Assembly: GCA_020741375.1 (NCBI GenBank)
Contig: DYZF01000085.1
Span: 1-15,139, forward strand
DNA from: Tessaracoccus flavescens
GTDB taxonomy: Bacteria > Actinomycetota > Actinomycetes > Propionibacteriales > Propionibacteriaceae
Direction of reading: 5' to 3'
DNA: 15,139 bases
In this document: positions 1 to 6,538 of the stretch, one piece after another
How the letters are laid out: every line of letters begins with the position of its first letter
How positions within the stretch are numbered: the first letter of the stretch is position 1
Position numbers and translations under genes: made by a program
Notes under the pieces: generated by a model
Told to the model about the DNA's origin: nothing
What the model saw: only the letters and a program-made list of their open reading frames with translations
The model's database searches: none

Positions 1-22
1 CCCCGACAGAAGGAGACCAACT

Positions 23-274
23 ATGGATTGGCGCCACAAGGCCGCCTGCCTCACTGAGGATCCGGAGTTGTTCTTTCCTGTCGGCAACACCGGTCCGGCT
101 CTGCAGCAAATCGAAGAAGCCAAGAAGATCTGTCAGCGATGCGTCGTCAAGGATCAGTGTCTGACGTGGGCTCTCGAAGCTGGCCAGGATCACGGTGTGT
201 GGGGCGGCCTGAGCGAAGACGAACGCCGCGCCATCAAGCGCCGCGCCGCGCGGTCCCGTCTGCGCCAGTCCTGA
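23..274 (+). CDS. whiB1: WhiB-family [4Fe-4S] regulator, WhiB1-like
   Basis: Small (83 aa) iron-sulfur transcription factor. WhiB1-type proteins bind the C-terminal region 4 of the housekeeping sigma factor and respond to nitric oxide or oxygen through a 4Fe-4S cluster. The four cluster cysteines are visible at C9, C37, C40 and C46 (C-x27-C-x2-C-x5-C), followed by the GVWGG turn at 58-62 and a basic tail (KRRAARSRLRQ) for DNA contact. The N-terminus (MDWRHKAAC) and the length match WhiB1 closely. The start is well supported: AGAAGGAGA at 8-16 lies about 7 nt ahead of the ATG. The gene converges on pdtaS with only 16 nt between the stop codons. Identity as WhiB1, rather than another WhiB, rests on similarity from memory and on the neighbourhood. 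Confidence 0.95.
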   Translation: MDWRHKAACLTEDPELFFPVGNTGPALQQIEEAKKICQRCVVKDQCLTWALEAGQDHGVWGGLSEDERRAIKRRAARSRLRQS

Positions 275-290
275 TCTTCACTCCCCCGAG

Positions 291-1712
291 TTACGCCTTG
301 GTGGGCACGGGGAGCACAATTTCCGCCACCGTGCCCTGAGCATCCTCGCGATTCTTCAGGGTCAAGGTGCCGTCCAGATCCTTGATGAGCGTCGAGATGA
401 TCGACAAGCCCAGAGATTTCTGCGCGCCCAACCTGAACCCCTCCGGCAGGCCGCTGCCGCCGTCGATGATTTGGATGGTGAGGATGTTGCCGTCGCGCTG
501 AGGCACGACGTCCACCGATCCCGACGCGCTGTCGAGGCCATGCTCGATGGCGTTCTGGCACAGCTCGGTGATGATCATCGAGAGCGACGTGGCCATGTCA
601 GCCGGGAGCACCCCGAACGACCCCTTGCGCTTGGCTCGCACCGTGCCGTGGGACGCGGCGAGGTCGCCGACCATGTCGAGGATCTTGTCGCAGACGTCGT
701 CGAACGCGACCGCCTCCACCAGGCTGTAACTCAACGTCTCGTGCACCATCGCGATGGACGAGACGCGTCGCATCGCGTCACGCAGGGCCTCCTTGCCGTC
801 GGCCGATTGCAGACGCCGCGACTGCATGCGCAGCAGGGCCGCCACGGTCTGCAGGTTGTTCTTCACCCGGTGGTGGATCTCGCGGATGGTGGCGTCCTTC
901 GTCACGAGCATCCGGTCCCGGCGCCGCAGGTCCGTGGTGTCGCGGCACAGCACCACCATGCCGGCGGAGGTGAACTCCAGCCACAGCGGCAGCACCACGA
1001 AGCGCATGGACGCGTTGCGGGCGTCGATGTCGAACTCGAGCGTGAGCCGGCCGTCAAGGTCGGCCCCCACCGTCTGGCCGACCGCCTCGATTCCTTCGCG
1101 CAGGCGTCGCGTCAGCTCTCGGAAGTTCTCGCCCTCGATGTCGCCGACTGCGCCCAGGCGACGGTAACCGGTCACGGCGTTGGGGCTGGCGTAAGAGATG
1201 ACGCCGTCGGGCAGGACTCGCAGCACACCGTCGGCCACGCGAGGCGCCAGCGCCTTGTCCGATGGCGGCACCAGTGGGAACTCGCCGCGCATCAGCATCT
1301 GGGTGAGGATCTCCGCAGCTTCCAGGAAGTTCTCTTCGAGAGCGCCGGTGGCCCGCATGCCCATCTGGTTGGTGTGGCGCTCGATGACCGCCACCGGGCG
1401 GTCGTGGCGCAGCACCGGGATGGCCCACACGTCGACGGGGATGCCACTGCTCAGCTCGTTGTCGCTGGTCTCCGCGATCTCATGCGTCATCCACGCCACC
1501 GTCACCTGGTGGTCGGGCTCGTACTCGATCGTCTCGCCGACGATGTCCTCTTCGAGCGCCGTGGGTCCGGTCACGGGGCGGATCTGCGCTGTGCACTCGA
1601 ACACGTCTCCCGTGGGGCCCTTGGGAACCCACAGGACGAGATCCGAGAAGCTCAGGTCGGCGAGGATGTGCCATTGAGACAGGAATGCCTCTAGCCACTC
1701 GCCGTCGTCCAT
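291..1712 (-). CDS. pdtaS: PdtaS-like sensor histidine kinase (HisKA_2 family)
   Basis: Soluble sensor kinase of 473 aa from the ATG used here. Residues about 1-150 form a GAF-like N-terminal sensor (EWLEAFLSQWHILADLSF resembles mycobacterial PdtaS), and about 160-265 a PAS-like region. The dimerization/phosphoacceptor segment EIHHRVKNNLQTVAALLRMQ is at 278-296, with His281 the likely acceptor. The ATPase domain has the N-box ELCQNAIEHG (383-392), DGGSG (417-421) and LGLSII. No membrane segment is seen once the start is placed here. In mycobacteria the family phosphorylates the antiterminator-type regulator PdtaR, which is not in this window. The open frame continues to 1913, but that extension is antisense to bL37 and not protein-like. 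No clear SD precedes the ATG; GTG codons near 1730 are alternative starts. Confidence 0.93.
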   Translation of the reverse strand: MDDGEWLEAFLSQWHILADLSFSDLVLWVPKGPTGDVFECTAQIRPVTGPTALEEDIVGETIEYEPDHQVTVAWMTHEIAETSDNELSSGIPVDVWAIPVLRHDRPVAVIERHTNQMGMRATGALEENFLEAAEILTQMLMRGEFPLVPPSDKALAPRVADGVLRVLPDGVISYASPNAVTGYRRLGAVGDIEGENFRELTRRLREGIEAVGQTVGADLDGRLTLEFDIDARNASMRFVVLPLWLEFTSAGMVVLCRDTTDLRRRDRMLVTKDATIREIHHRVKNNLQTVAALLRMQSRRLQSADGKEALRDAMRRVSSIAMVHETLSYSLVEAVAFDDVCDKILDMVGDLAASHGTVRAKRKGSFGVLPADMATSLSMIITELCQNAIEHGLDSASGSVDVVPQRDGNILTIQIIDGGSGLPEGFRLGAQKSLGLSIISTLIKDLDGTLTLKNREDAQGTVAEIVLPVPTKA

Positions 1713-1783
1713 CTGATCTACGTGCCGCACCACAGTCACACTCTGCCACGTTCTTGATGTTCGCGCCTCGCGGCGCTCTCTGG

Positions 1784-1789
1784 CACAAT
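1784..1789 (+). promoter_or_regulatory. candidate -10 for bL37, possibly bidirectional
   Basis: CACAAT lies 37 nt ahead of the bL37 start and would give a leader of about 30 nt that includes the SD. The opposite strand reads CATTGT at 1790-1785, a possible -10 for pdtaS. The only -35-like sequence at proper spacing (TTCGCG, 1760-1765) is weak. This is the best candidate in the divergent gap, not a secure call. Confidence 0.3.
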
Positions 1790-1826
1790 GGAGCGTCAGT
1801 CCACCACAGACTATGAGGAGACCCGC

Positions 1827-1901
1827 ATGGGTAAGACCGGTCGTAAGCGTCGCGCGCGTCGCAAGAACAAGGCCAACCACGGCAAGCGTCCCAACAGCTG
1901 A
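1827..1901 (+). CDS. 50S ribosomal protein bL37 (24-aa microprotein)
   Basis: A 24-codon gene encoding a very basic peptide: MGKTGRKRRARR, then KNKANHGKRPNS at the C-terminus, with 13 of 24 residues Lys, Arg or His. It matches, from memory, the actinobacterial protein bL37 (mycobacterial form beginning MAKRGRKKR and ending KANHGKRPNA), found as an extra 50S subunit component in M. smegmatis ribosome structures. Translation signals are strong: GAGGAG at 1815-1820 sits 6 nt before the ATG, and a perfect 11-bp hairpin follows 19 nt after the stop. It diverges from pdtaS, and the same locus carries it in relatives as I recall. Ordinary length cut-offs miss it. Confidence 0.92.
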   Translation: MGKTGRKRRARRKNKANHGKRPNS

Positions 1902-1920
1902 GCCGAGGCACACAAGCTAA

Positions 1921-1945
1921 GAAGCCCCCGCACTGCGGGGGCTTC
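1921..1945. terminator. GC-rich hairpin terminator between bL37 and rsrA
   Basis: Perfect inverted repeat GAAGCCCCCGC-ACT-GCGGGGGCTTC: an 11-bp stem with a 3-nt loop. In the plus direction it is followed by GGCATTTCTC, a modest T-rich tail. In the minus direction the tail is TTAGCTTG. It lies between the convergent ends of bL37 (+) and rsrA (-), so it probably stops both and keeps sigH-rsrA transcripts from running antisense through bL37. Confidence 0.85.
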
Positions 1946-1958
1946 GGCATTTCTCTGG

Positions 1959-2237
1959 TCAGTGACCGCTGCGTCGGGTGATGCGCATGGTGTGGATTCG
2001 CGCAGACAGGGTGGCGGGTGCCTTCGTGGCCGGGTGGCTGCGCTGGATCATCTCCGTGATCGTGCTCTCGATCTCGAAATTCTCCATACATCGCTCGCAG
2101 GCGTGCAAGTGGTGGCGGATCAGGTCCGCGTCGGCTTCTAGCAGTTCGCTGTGCAGGAACGCGTGCACCTGGGCGAGCGCCTGGACGCACTCATCCATCT
2201 CGTCGTGCTCGTGGGAGTACATCTCACCGTCAGCCAT
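1959..2237 (-). CDS. rsrA: Zinc-dependent anti-sigma factor of SigR/SigH (RsrA/RshA)
   Basis: 92-aa ZAS-family anti-sigma factor. It holds the adjacent SigH/SigR inactive and releases it when its cysteines are oxidised (disulfide stress). The zinc motif is H43-LHA-C47-ER-C50, and the conserved upstream Cys (C17, in DECVQAL) is present; C17 and C47 or C50 are the expected disulfide partners in this family. The start was chosen at the ATG overlapping the sigH stop codon (TGATG), because GGGAGG lies 6 nt ahead of it. A GTG three bases earlier is the alternative but would put the SD only 3 nt away. The overlap implies translational coupling to sigH and balanced amounts of sigma and anti-sigma. 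Confidence 0.93.
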   Translation of the reverse strand: MADGEMYSHEHDEMDECVQALAQVHAFLHSELLEADADLIRHHLHACERCMENFEIESTITEMIQRSHPATKAPATLSARIHTMRITRRSGH

Positions 2238-2932
2238 CACCGGCCTCCCGTCGTGCGTCCGATGCCCTGTTCACGCGCATAGTCGGACAGCAGCTCGCGC
2301 AGTTGGGCCCGTCCCCGATTGAGGCGGCTCATGACCGTGCCGATCGGGGTGCCCATGATCTCGGCGATCTCCTTGTACGAGAAACCTTCGACGTCGCTGA
2401 GGATGACAGCGGTGCGGAAGTTCTCAGGCAACTGCGCGATCGCACCGGCGACGGCGGCGTCGGGAGTCATGTCCAGCGCCTCCATCTCGGCGCTGCGCAG
2501 GCCGACGGCGTCGTGCGAGGCGGCCTTCGCCAGCTGCCAGTCCGTCACCGTGTCGTCGCCGCTCTGCTGCGGGGACCGCTGGGCCTTCCGGTACGCGTTG
2601 ATGTAGGTGTTGGTCAGGATCCGGTACAGCCAAGCCTTGAGGTTGGTGCCGGGCGTGAACGTGTGCCGCGACTGGAACGCCTTGGCGTAGGTGTCCTGCA
2701 CCACATCCTCGGCGTCTGCGGGATTGCGGGTCATCCGGAGCGCAGCGGCGTAGAGGCGATCGAGGTGGCTGAGCGCCTCTTCCTCGAACGCCATGGCATC
2801 GGCGTCGAGGGGTGCGTCGTCGAGCGACACCTCGGTGAGCTGCTGGTCGTCCATCACCAGCGACAATAGCGCCGAATCCACGATTCCTTGGGCACACTCC
2901 ACGACGGCGTCGTCACGGATGAGCGTTGTCAT
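2237..2932 (-). CDS. sigH: ECF sigma factor SigH/SigR (oxidative and disulfide stress)
   Basis: Group IV sigma factor, 231 aa from the chosen ATG. Region 2 covers about 52-120 ([20 protein letters not shown], then [16 protein letters not shown]) and region 4 about 163-215 ([20 protein letters not shown], then [20 protein letters not shown]). These blocks are nearly identical, as remembered, to M. tuberculosis SigH. The family turns on thioredoxin, mycothiol and proteolysis genes under thiol stress. Start choice is open: the ATG at 2932 gives a 26-residue extension and lies right behind a SigR-type promoter, while Met27 at 2854 would give a 205-aa protein nearer the conserved core. Neither has a clear SD. 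The longer open frame upstream of 2932 is antisense-like sequence within the SRAP gene. The gene follows yedK at 50 nt and overlaps rsrA. Confidence 0.94.
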   Translation of the reverse strand: MTTLIRDDAVVECAQGIVDSALLSLVMDDQQLTEVSLDDAPLDADAMAFEEEALSHLDRLYAAALRMTRNPADAEDVVQDTYAKAFQSRHTFTPGTNLKAWLYRILTNTYINAYRKAQRSPQQSGDDTVTDWQLAKAASHDAVGLRSAEMEALDMTPDAAVAGAIAQLPENFRTAVILSDVEGFSYKEIAEIMGTPIGTVMSRLNRGRAQLRELLSDYAREQGIGRTTGGR

Positions 2933-2941
2933 GCAGGTCAC

Positions 2942-2968
2942 AACACCCGTGGCGGCGCACTTATTCCC
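2942..2968 (-). promoter_or_regulatory. SigR/SigH-type promoter of sigH (GGGAAT-N18-GTT)
   Basis: Reading the minus strand, GGGAAT at 2968-2963 is followed by exactly 18 nt and then GTT at 2944-2942. This is the consensus recognised by SigR/SigH in Streptomyces and mycobacteria (GGAAT-N18-GTT). It lies in the 50-nt gap between the SRAP stop and the sigH ATG, so sigH-rsrA are predicted to be autoregulated. Transcription would start around 2933-2936, leaving almost no leader before the ATG at 2932. I checked several other GGAAT occurrences in the window and found no GTT at the right distance. Confidence 0.85.
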
Positions 2969-2982
2969 GCGGAGGTCGGCGC

Positions 2983-3678
2983 TTACTCGATCGGTTCGAT
3001 GAGGGCCGGCCCGTCGTTGCCGACCGTGCTGACGGCCCGCGACACCTTGCGCGGCCGCAGGCTCGACGGCGTCTCCAGCAATGCGACGGCGGCCGCGGCA
3101 TTGGTTTGCCGCGGGTCCAGCCACTCGGCCCACGCGTCGTGGGGCACCACCATCGGCATCCGGTCGTGCACCCAGCCGAGTTCATCTGTGGCCTCGGCGG
3201 TGATGATGGTGGTCGAGGCAATCCAGCCGTCGGGACCCTTCCAGAACTCGTATAGGCCCGCCATGACGAACAGCGGCGTGTCCGGCTGAAGGAAGTAGGG
3301 CTGTTTGAAGGCCTTCGGAGCACCGTCGGGCCGCTCGCTGCGCCACTCGTAGTACCCGAGCGCCGGCAGCAGGCAGCGCCTCGCGGCAGCCGCCTTCCGG
3401 AACGAGGGCTTCTCGGTGACCGTCTCGGCCCGCGCGTTGATCATGGTGGAGGTGGGCACCTTCGCCCAACTGGGCACGAGCCCCCAGCGCAGCGGCACCA
3501 GCTTGCGGATGGCCCCGTCGCCGTCGCCCAAGCGCTCGACGACGGCGGGGACCGGATCGGTTGGAGCGATGTTGTAGCGGGGCGGGCAGAGCCCCGCCAG
3601 GTCGTCGTCGACGAAGGAAATCTCGAAGGTTTCTACCAATTCATCTGGATTGGCCGTTGCCGCATACCGTCCACACAC
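2983..3678 (-). CDS. yedK: SRAP-domain protein (YedK/HMCES), abasic-site DNA-protein crosslinking
   Basis: 231-aa SOS response-associated peptidase-fold protein. The family covalently traps abasic sites in single-stranded DNA through the N-terminal cysteine exposed after Met removal. Family residues are present: Cys2 in MCGRYA, N36 in RYNIAPT, NARAET (81-86), E111 in GYYEW and H171 in HDRMP. Length is normal. The start must be the GTG immediately before Cys2. A GAAGGA sequence directly abuts that GTG with no spacer, so it is poorly placed as an SD, and the message may be leaderless (TAGCCT 6 nt upstream). It diverges from the doxX-like gene by 25 nt and leads into sigH, so readthrough could supply basal sigH transcription. 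Confidence 0.94.
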   Translation of the reverse strand: MCGRYAATANPDELVETFEISFVDDDLAGLCPPRYNIAPTDPVPAVVERLGDGDGAIRKLVPLRWGLVPSWAKVPTSTMINARAETVTEKPSFRKAAAARRCLLPALGYYEWRSERPDGAPKAFKQPYFLQPDTPLFVMAGLYEFWKGPDGWIASTTIITAEATDELGWVHDRMPMVVPHDAWAEWLDPRQTNAAAAVALLETPSSLRPRKVSRAVSTVGNDGPALIEPIE

Positions 3679-3684
3679 TCCTTC

Positions 3685-3697
3685 AGGCTAGTACTGT
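3685..3697. promoter_or_regulatory. back-to-back -10 elements of yedK (-) and doxX-like (+)
   Basis: The entire divergent gap is 25 nt. On the plus strand TACTGT (3692-3697) is followed by 6 nt and the ATG at 3704. On the minus strand TAGCCT (3690-3685) is followed by 6 nt and the GTG at 3678. The hexamers are separated by one base and fit the TANNNT form at the spacing that places transcript +1 on the first base of each start codon. The gap has no room for leaders, and the minus-strand hexamer overlaps the AGTACT palindrome (3690-3695). No good -35 is seen for either. Confidence 0.6.
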
Positions 3698-3703
3698 TGC
3701 CGC

Positions 3704-4288
3704 ATGAGCCTGTTGCGATTCGTTGCCCGAAGCCTGTTCGCGAGCTACTACATCTCGGAGGGTGTGAAGGCTGTGCGCAAGCCAGCCGAACTCGCGCCCG
3801 ACGCTGAGCGTTTCACCAGCACGGTTGCACCGCTGGTGCAGCGTGTGGTTCCCGCGGACATGTCCTCCTACGTGCCCGAGAAGGCTGAGACGTGGGTGCG
3901 GGTCTCCGGCATCGCGCAGATCCTCGGCGGCGCGATGTTCGCCACCGGGATCGGCCGTCGTCTCGGCGCCCTGCTCCTCGCCAAGGGCAGTGTCCTGAAC
4001 CTCGCGATGTCGTTGCCGGACAAGGACGCCCCCAAGCTGGTGCGTGACGCCGCCCGTTCCGATGTCCTTCGCAACGCCGCCATGCTGGGTGCGGCCGTCC
4101 TCGCCACGCAGGATCTGCAGGGCAAGCCCGGACTGTCCTGGCGTGCTGAGCAGGCCGCCAAGGTGGCCGACAAGAAGGCCTCCGCGATCAGCGACGACGT
4201 GTCGAAGTCGGCCAAGCGCGCCGCGAAGAAGACCCGCAAGGCCACCAAGAAGCTCGGCAAGAAGCTCGAGTCCATCACTGCTTCATGA
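3704..4288 (+). CDS. DoxX-family membrane protein with Lys/Ala-rich tail
   Basis: 194-aa protein. The N-terminal part (MSLLRFVARSLFASYYISEG) and hydrophobic segments at about 5-22, 66-84, 88-104 and 122-136 match the small DoxX-like membrane family, whose exact role is unclear; some members are linked to redox or detoxification complexes. After about residue 147 the character changes to a highly charged tail with 12 lysines and 2 arginines (for example AAKKTRKATKKLGKKL), similar in composition to histone H1/HU-type tails. The ATG has no SD and a TANNNT hexamer 6 nt upstream. Its stop overlaps the aroA start by ATGA, so it leads the doxX-aroA-rsgA unit. The DoxX call is good; function is unknown. 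Confidence 0.8.
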   Translation: MSLLRFVARSLFASYYISEGVKAVRKPAELAPDAERFTSTVAPLVQRVVPADMSSYVPEKAETWVRVSGIAQILGGAMFATGIGRRLGALLLAKGSVLNLAMSLPDKDAPKLVRDAARSDVLRNAAMLGAAVLATQDLQGKPGLSWRAEQAAKVADKKASAISDDVSKSAKRAAKKTRKATKKLGKKLESITAS

Positions 4289-5541
4289 CGCATCCGCTGC
4301 CGGCGTCAACGTCCCCTGTCATCGGGGAACAACGGGTTCCAGGATCCAAATCCGAAACCAATCGCGCCTTGGTGTTGGCCGCGCTCGGAAACGGGCCCAG
4401 CCGCATCTCGGGTGCTCTCGCATCACGCGACAGCGATCTGATGATGGGCGCACTGCGGGGGTTCGGCGTTGACGTCCGCGCAGAAGGCCGCGAGCTCGTC
4501 GTCACTCCCCCGGCGCAGTTTCGCGGGGGTGGCCGGATCGACTGCGGCTTGGCAGGCACGGTCATGCGATTCGTCCCCCCGTTCGCGCTGCTGGCCGACG
4601 GTCCAGTCGCCTTCCACGGCGATCCACACGCGAGTCAGCGGCCGATGGCGCCCCTTCTCGACGGCTTACGCCAGTTGGGCGCCGCGGTTAACGCCGACGC
4701 ACTTCCCTTCACCGTCTCCCCTCCCACGTCGGACGGGCAGAACCGGGTGGAGGTCGGCGTCGATGCATCCGAATCCAGCCAGTTCGTCTCCGGTCTGCTG
4801 CTGATCGGCGCACGCCTGCCGCAGGGTCTGACGGTGCGGCACACGGGCTCAACGCTGCCGTCGCGGCCACACATCGACATGACGGTCCGGATGCTGAGGG
4901 ATCGCGGCGTACGGGTCGACGAGCCGAGCGCCACCGCGTGGCGCGTCCACCCTGGCGTCATTGCGGCCGTCGATTCGACGGTGGAGCCGGATCTCACCAA
5001 CGCCGCAGTCTTCCTCGCAGCGGGCGCCCTGACCGAGGGCCGCGTCACCGTGCCCGGCTGGCCCTCCAGCAGCATCCAGCCCGGCGCTCTGTTTCTCGAG
5101 ATCGCCGAGCGGATGGGCGCTGTTGTCGAGCGTCATGGCGACGCCGTCTCCGTGGGAGCACGCGGGCCGCTGCACGGAATCGACGTGGATCTGTCCACCG
5201 CCTCCGAGTTGACGCCGGTGGTGGCCGCCCTGGGCGGGTTGGCCGACGGCACCACAACCATCCGTGGGGTGGCTCACATCCGTGGTCACGAGACCGACCG
5301 CCTCGCTGCCATCGTCACCGAGCTGACCAGGCTCGGCGGTCAGGCGGAGGAGACGCCCGATGGCCTGACGATGGTCGGCAGGCCGCTCCGCGGTGGGGAG
5401 ATCCATACGTACGCGGACCATCGCATGGTGCACTTCGCCGCGCTGCTCGCGCTGCAGGTACCCGGCATCAGCGTCACAGACCTCGACTGCGTGTCCAAGA
5501 CGATGCCAGACTTCGCGACAGACTGGGCGGCTCTCCTGTGA
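4285..5541 (+). CDS. aroA: 3-phosphoshikimate 1-carboxyvinyltransferase (EPSP synthase)
   Basis: 418-aa cytosolic enzyme of the shikimate pathway, joining shikimate-3-phosphate and phosphoenolpyruvate to give EPSP for chorismate and the aromatic amino acids. Motifs in order: PGSKSETNRA (19-28, substrate Lys and Ser), LAGTVMRF (89-96, PEP-binding loop), SQFVSGLLL (165-173), SELTPVVAALG (307-317), RGHETDRL (333-340, catalytic Glu336), DHRMVHFAALLAL (378-390) and SKTMPDF (404-410, Lys405). The loop has Phe where E. coli AroA has Pro101, a form I recall from other actinobacterial enzymes. The start overlaps the upstream gene by ATGA and the stop overlaps rsgA by GTGA, indicating translational coupling on both sides. 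Confidence 0.97.
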   Translation: MTHPLPASTSPVIGEQRVPGSKSETNRALVLAALGNGPSRISGALASRDSDLMMGALRGFGVDVRAEGRELVVTPPAQFRGGGRIDCGLAGTVMRFVPPFALLADGPVAFHGDPHASQRPMAPLLDGLRQLGAAVNADALPFTVSPPTSDGQNRVEVGVDASESSQFVSGLLLIGARLPQGLTVRHTGSTLPSRPHIDMTVRMLRDRGVRVDEPSATAWRVHPGVIAAVDSTVEPDLTNAAVFLAAGALTEGRVTVPGWPSSSIQPGALFLEIAERMGAVVERHGDAVSVGARGPLHGIDVDLSTASELTPVVAALGGLADGTTTIRGVAHIRGHETDRLAAIVTELTRLGGQAEETPDGLTMVGRPLRGGEIHTYADHRMVHFAALLALQVPGISVTDLDCVSKTMPDFATDWAALL

Positions 5542-6509
5542 AGGCTCTCGAGACCGACGACCACAGCGGCTTCGACCGTCCGCGCCGCCGCAGCAGGCCC
5601 CGTACGAAGGAACGCCCGGATTACTCGAAGCTCCCGATCGCCCGCGTCATCAGCGTCGATCGAGGCCGCTACCGCTGCGCCATCGACGACGTCCCCGTCA
5701 CGGCAGTGCGCGGCCGCCTCATCGACCGCAAGGGCGTCGTCGTCGGTGATCAGGTGCGCCTCGACGGCGACACCAGCGGCGACGAGGGGACCCTCGCACG
5801 CATCGTCGACGTGTTGGAACGCACCACGATGCTGCGCCGCAGCGCCGACGACGCAGACACCTTCGAACGGCCGATCGTCGCCAACGCTGACCAGCTGTTC
5901 ATCGTCACGGCGCTGGCCGATCCCCCGCCCCGCATGGGCATGATCGACCGCATCTTGGTGGCCGCCTACGACGCGCGCATCGATCCGATCCTGTGCCTGA
6001 CCAAGGCGGACCTCGCAAGCCCCGACGAGCTACGCGCGGCGTACGAGCCGCTGGGCGTCCCGATCATAGTGACGGAGCCCGAGGCGGACCTGACGGACGT
6101 CATCGACGTCTTGGCCGATCGGGTCACCGTGTTCGTCGGGCACTCCGGTGTGGGCAAGTCCACGTTGGTCAACCGCCTCATCCCCGACGCCAATCGGGCC
6201 ACCGGCGAGGTGAGCGAACTCACCGGCAAGGGCCGCCACACGTCTACCTCGGCCTACGCGATGGAACTGCCGGAGGGCGGATGGATCATCGACACGCCCG
6301 GCGTGCGGTCCTTCGGCATCAGCCATGTGGCGCCCGAATCGATCTTGGGCGCTTTCCCAGACCTGGCCGAGATCGCCGAGGACTGCCCCAGAGGCTGCAA
6401 GCACGAGACCGGAGCGATCGACTGCGCCCTCGACACCGCCGTCGAAGATGGTCGGCTGGTACCGGAACGGTTGGTCTCTTTCCGACGCATGGAGCGGGCC
6501 TTCGTCTAG
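5538..6509 (+). CDS. rsgA: Ribosome small subunit-dependent GTPase RsgA (YjeQ/EngC)
   Basis: 323-aa circularly permuted GTPase that checks late maturation of the 30S subunit. It has a basic N-terminal extension (RPRRRSRPRTKERPDYSKLP), an OB-fold at about 35-95, then motifs in the permuted order G4 TKAD (155-158), G1 GHSGVGKS (201-208), G2 region GRHTST (232-237) and G3 DTPG (252-255). A C-terminal zinc knuckle follows with C283, C287, H289 and C296, then a helical end (RMERAFV). The GTG start, 4-bp overlapped with the aroA stop (GTGA), is the only plausible initiation codon before the OB-fold. The frame is open much further upstream, but that part is a shadow of aroA. Pairing with aroA is common in actinobacteria. 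Confidence 0.96.
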   Translation: MKALETDDHSGFDRPRRRSRPRTKERPDYSKLPIARVISVDRGRYRCAIDDVPVTAVRGRLIDRKGVVVGDQVRLDGDTSGDEGTLARIVDVLERTTMLRRSADDADTFERPIVANADQLFIVTALADPPPRMGMIDRILVAAYDARIDPILCLTKADLASPDELRAAYEPLGVPIIVTEPEADLTDVIDVLADRVTVFVGHSGVGKSTLVNRLIPDANRATGEVSELTGKGRHTSTSAYAMELPEGGWIIDTPGVRSFGISHVAPESILGAFPDLAEIAEDCPRGCKHETGAIDCALDTAVEDGRLVPERLVSFRRMERAFV

Positions 6510-6526
6510 TCGTTCGGGTCACCCGG

Positions 6527-6532
6527 TAGGCT
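6527..6532 (+). promoter_or_regulatory. -10 hexamer of hisN, predicted leaderless
   Basis: TAGGCT is followed by 6 nt (CGCTGC) and then the hisN ATG. It sits in the 29-nt gap after rsgA. No purine-rich SD precedes the ATG, so the transcript is predicted to begin at or next to the start codon. No -35 is recognisable. Confidence 0.55.
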
Positions 6533-6538
6533 CGCTGC

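Noticed and set aside
471..1694. 407-codon open frame on the plus strand opposite pdtaS
   Set aside because: It is the antisense shadow of a well-supported histidine kinase in high-GC DNA; the peptide is His/Arg/Asp-rich with no domain-like pattern and no SD.
1713..1913. N-terminal extension of pdtaS that would add an apparent transmembrane helix
   Set aside because: It lies antisense to the bL37 gene and its SD, has no start signals, and the homologous PdtaS begins near the position chosen here.
2933..3133. 67-codon upstream extension of sigH
   Set aside because: It overlaps the end of the SRAP gene in another frame, runs through the SigH-type promoter, and has Arg/Gly/Ala-rich shadow composition.
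4938..5537. 200-codon upstream extension of rsgA
   Set aside because: Entirely within aroA in another frame and Arg-rich; the GTG overlapping the aroA stop gives the normal RsgA length.
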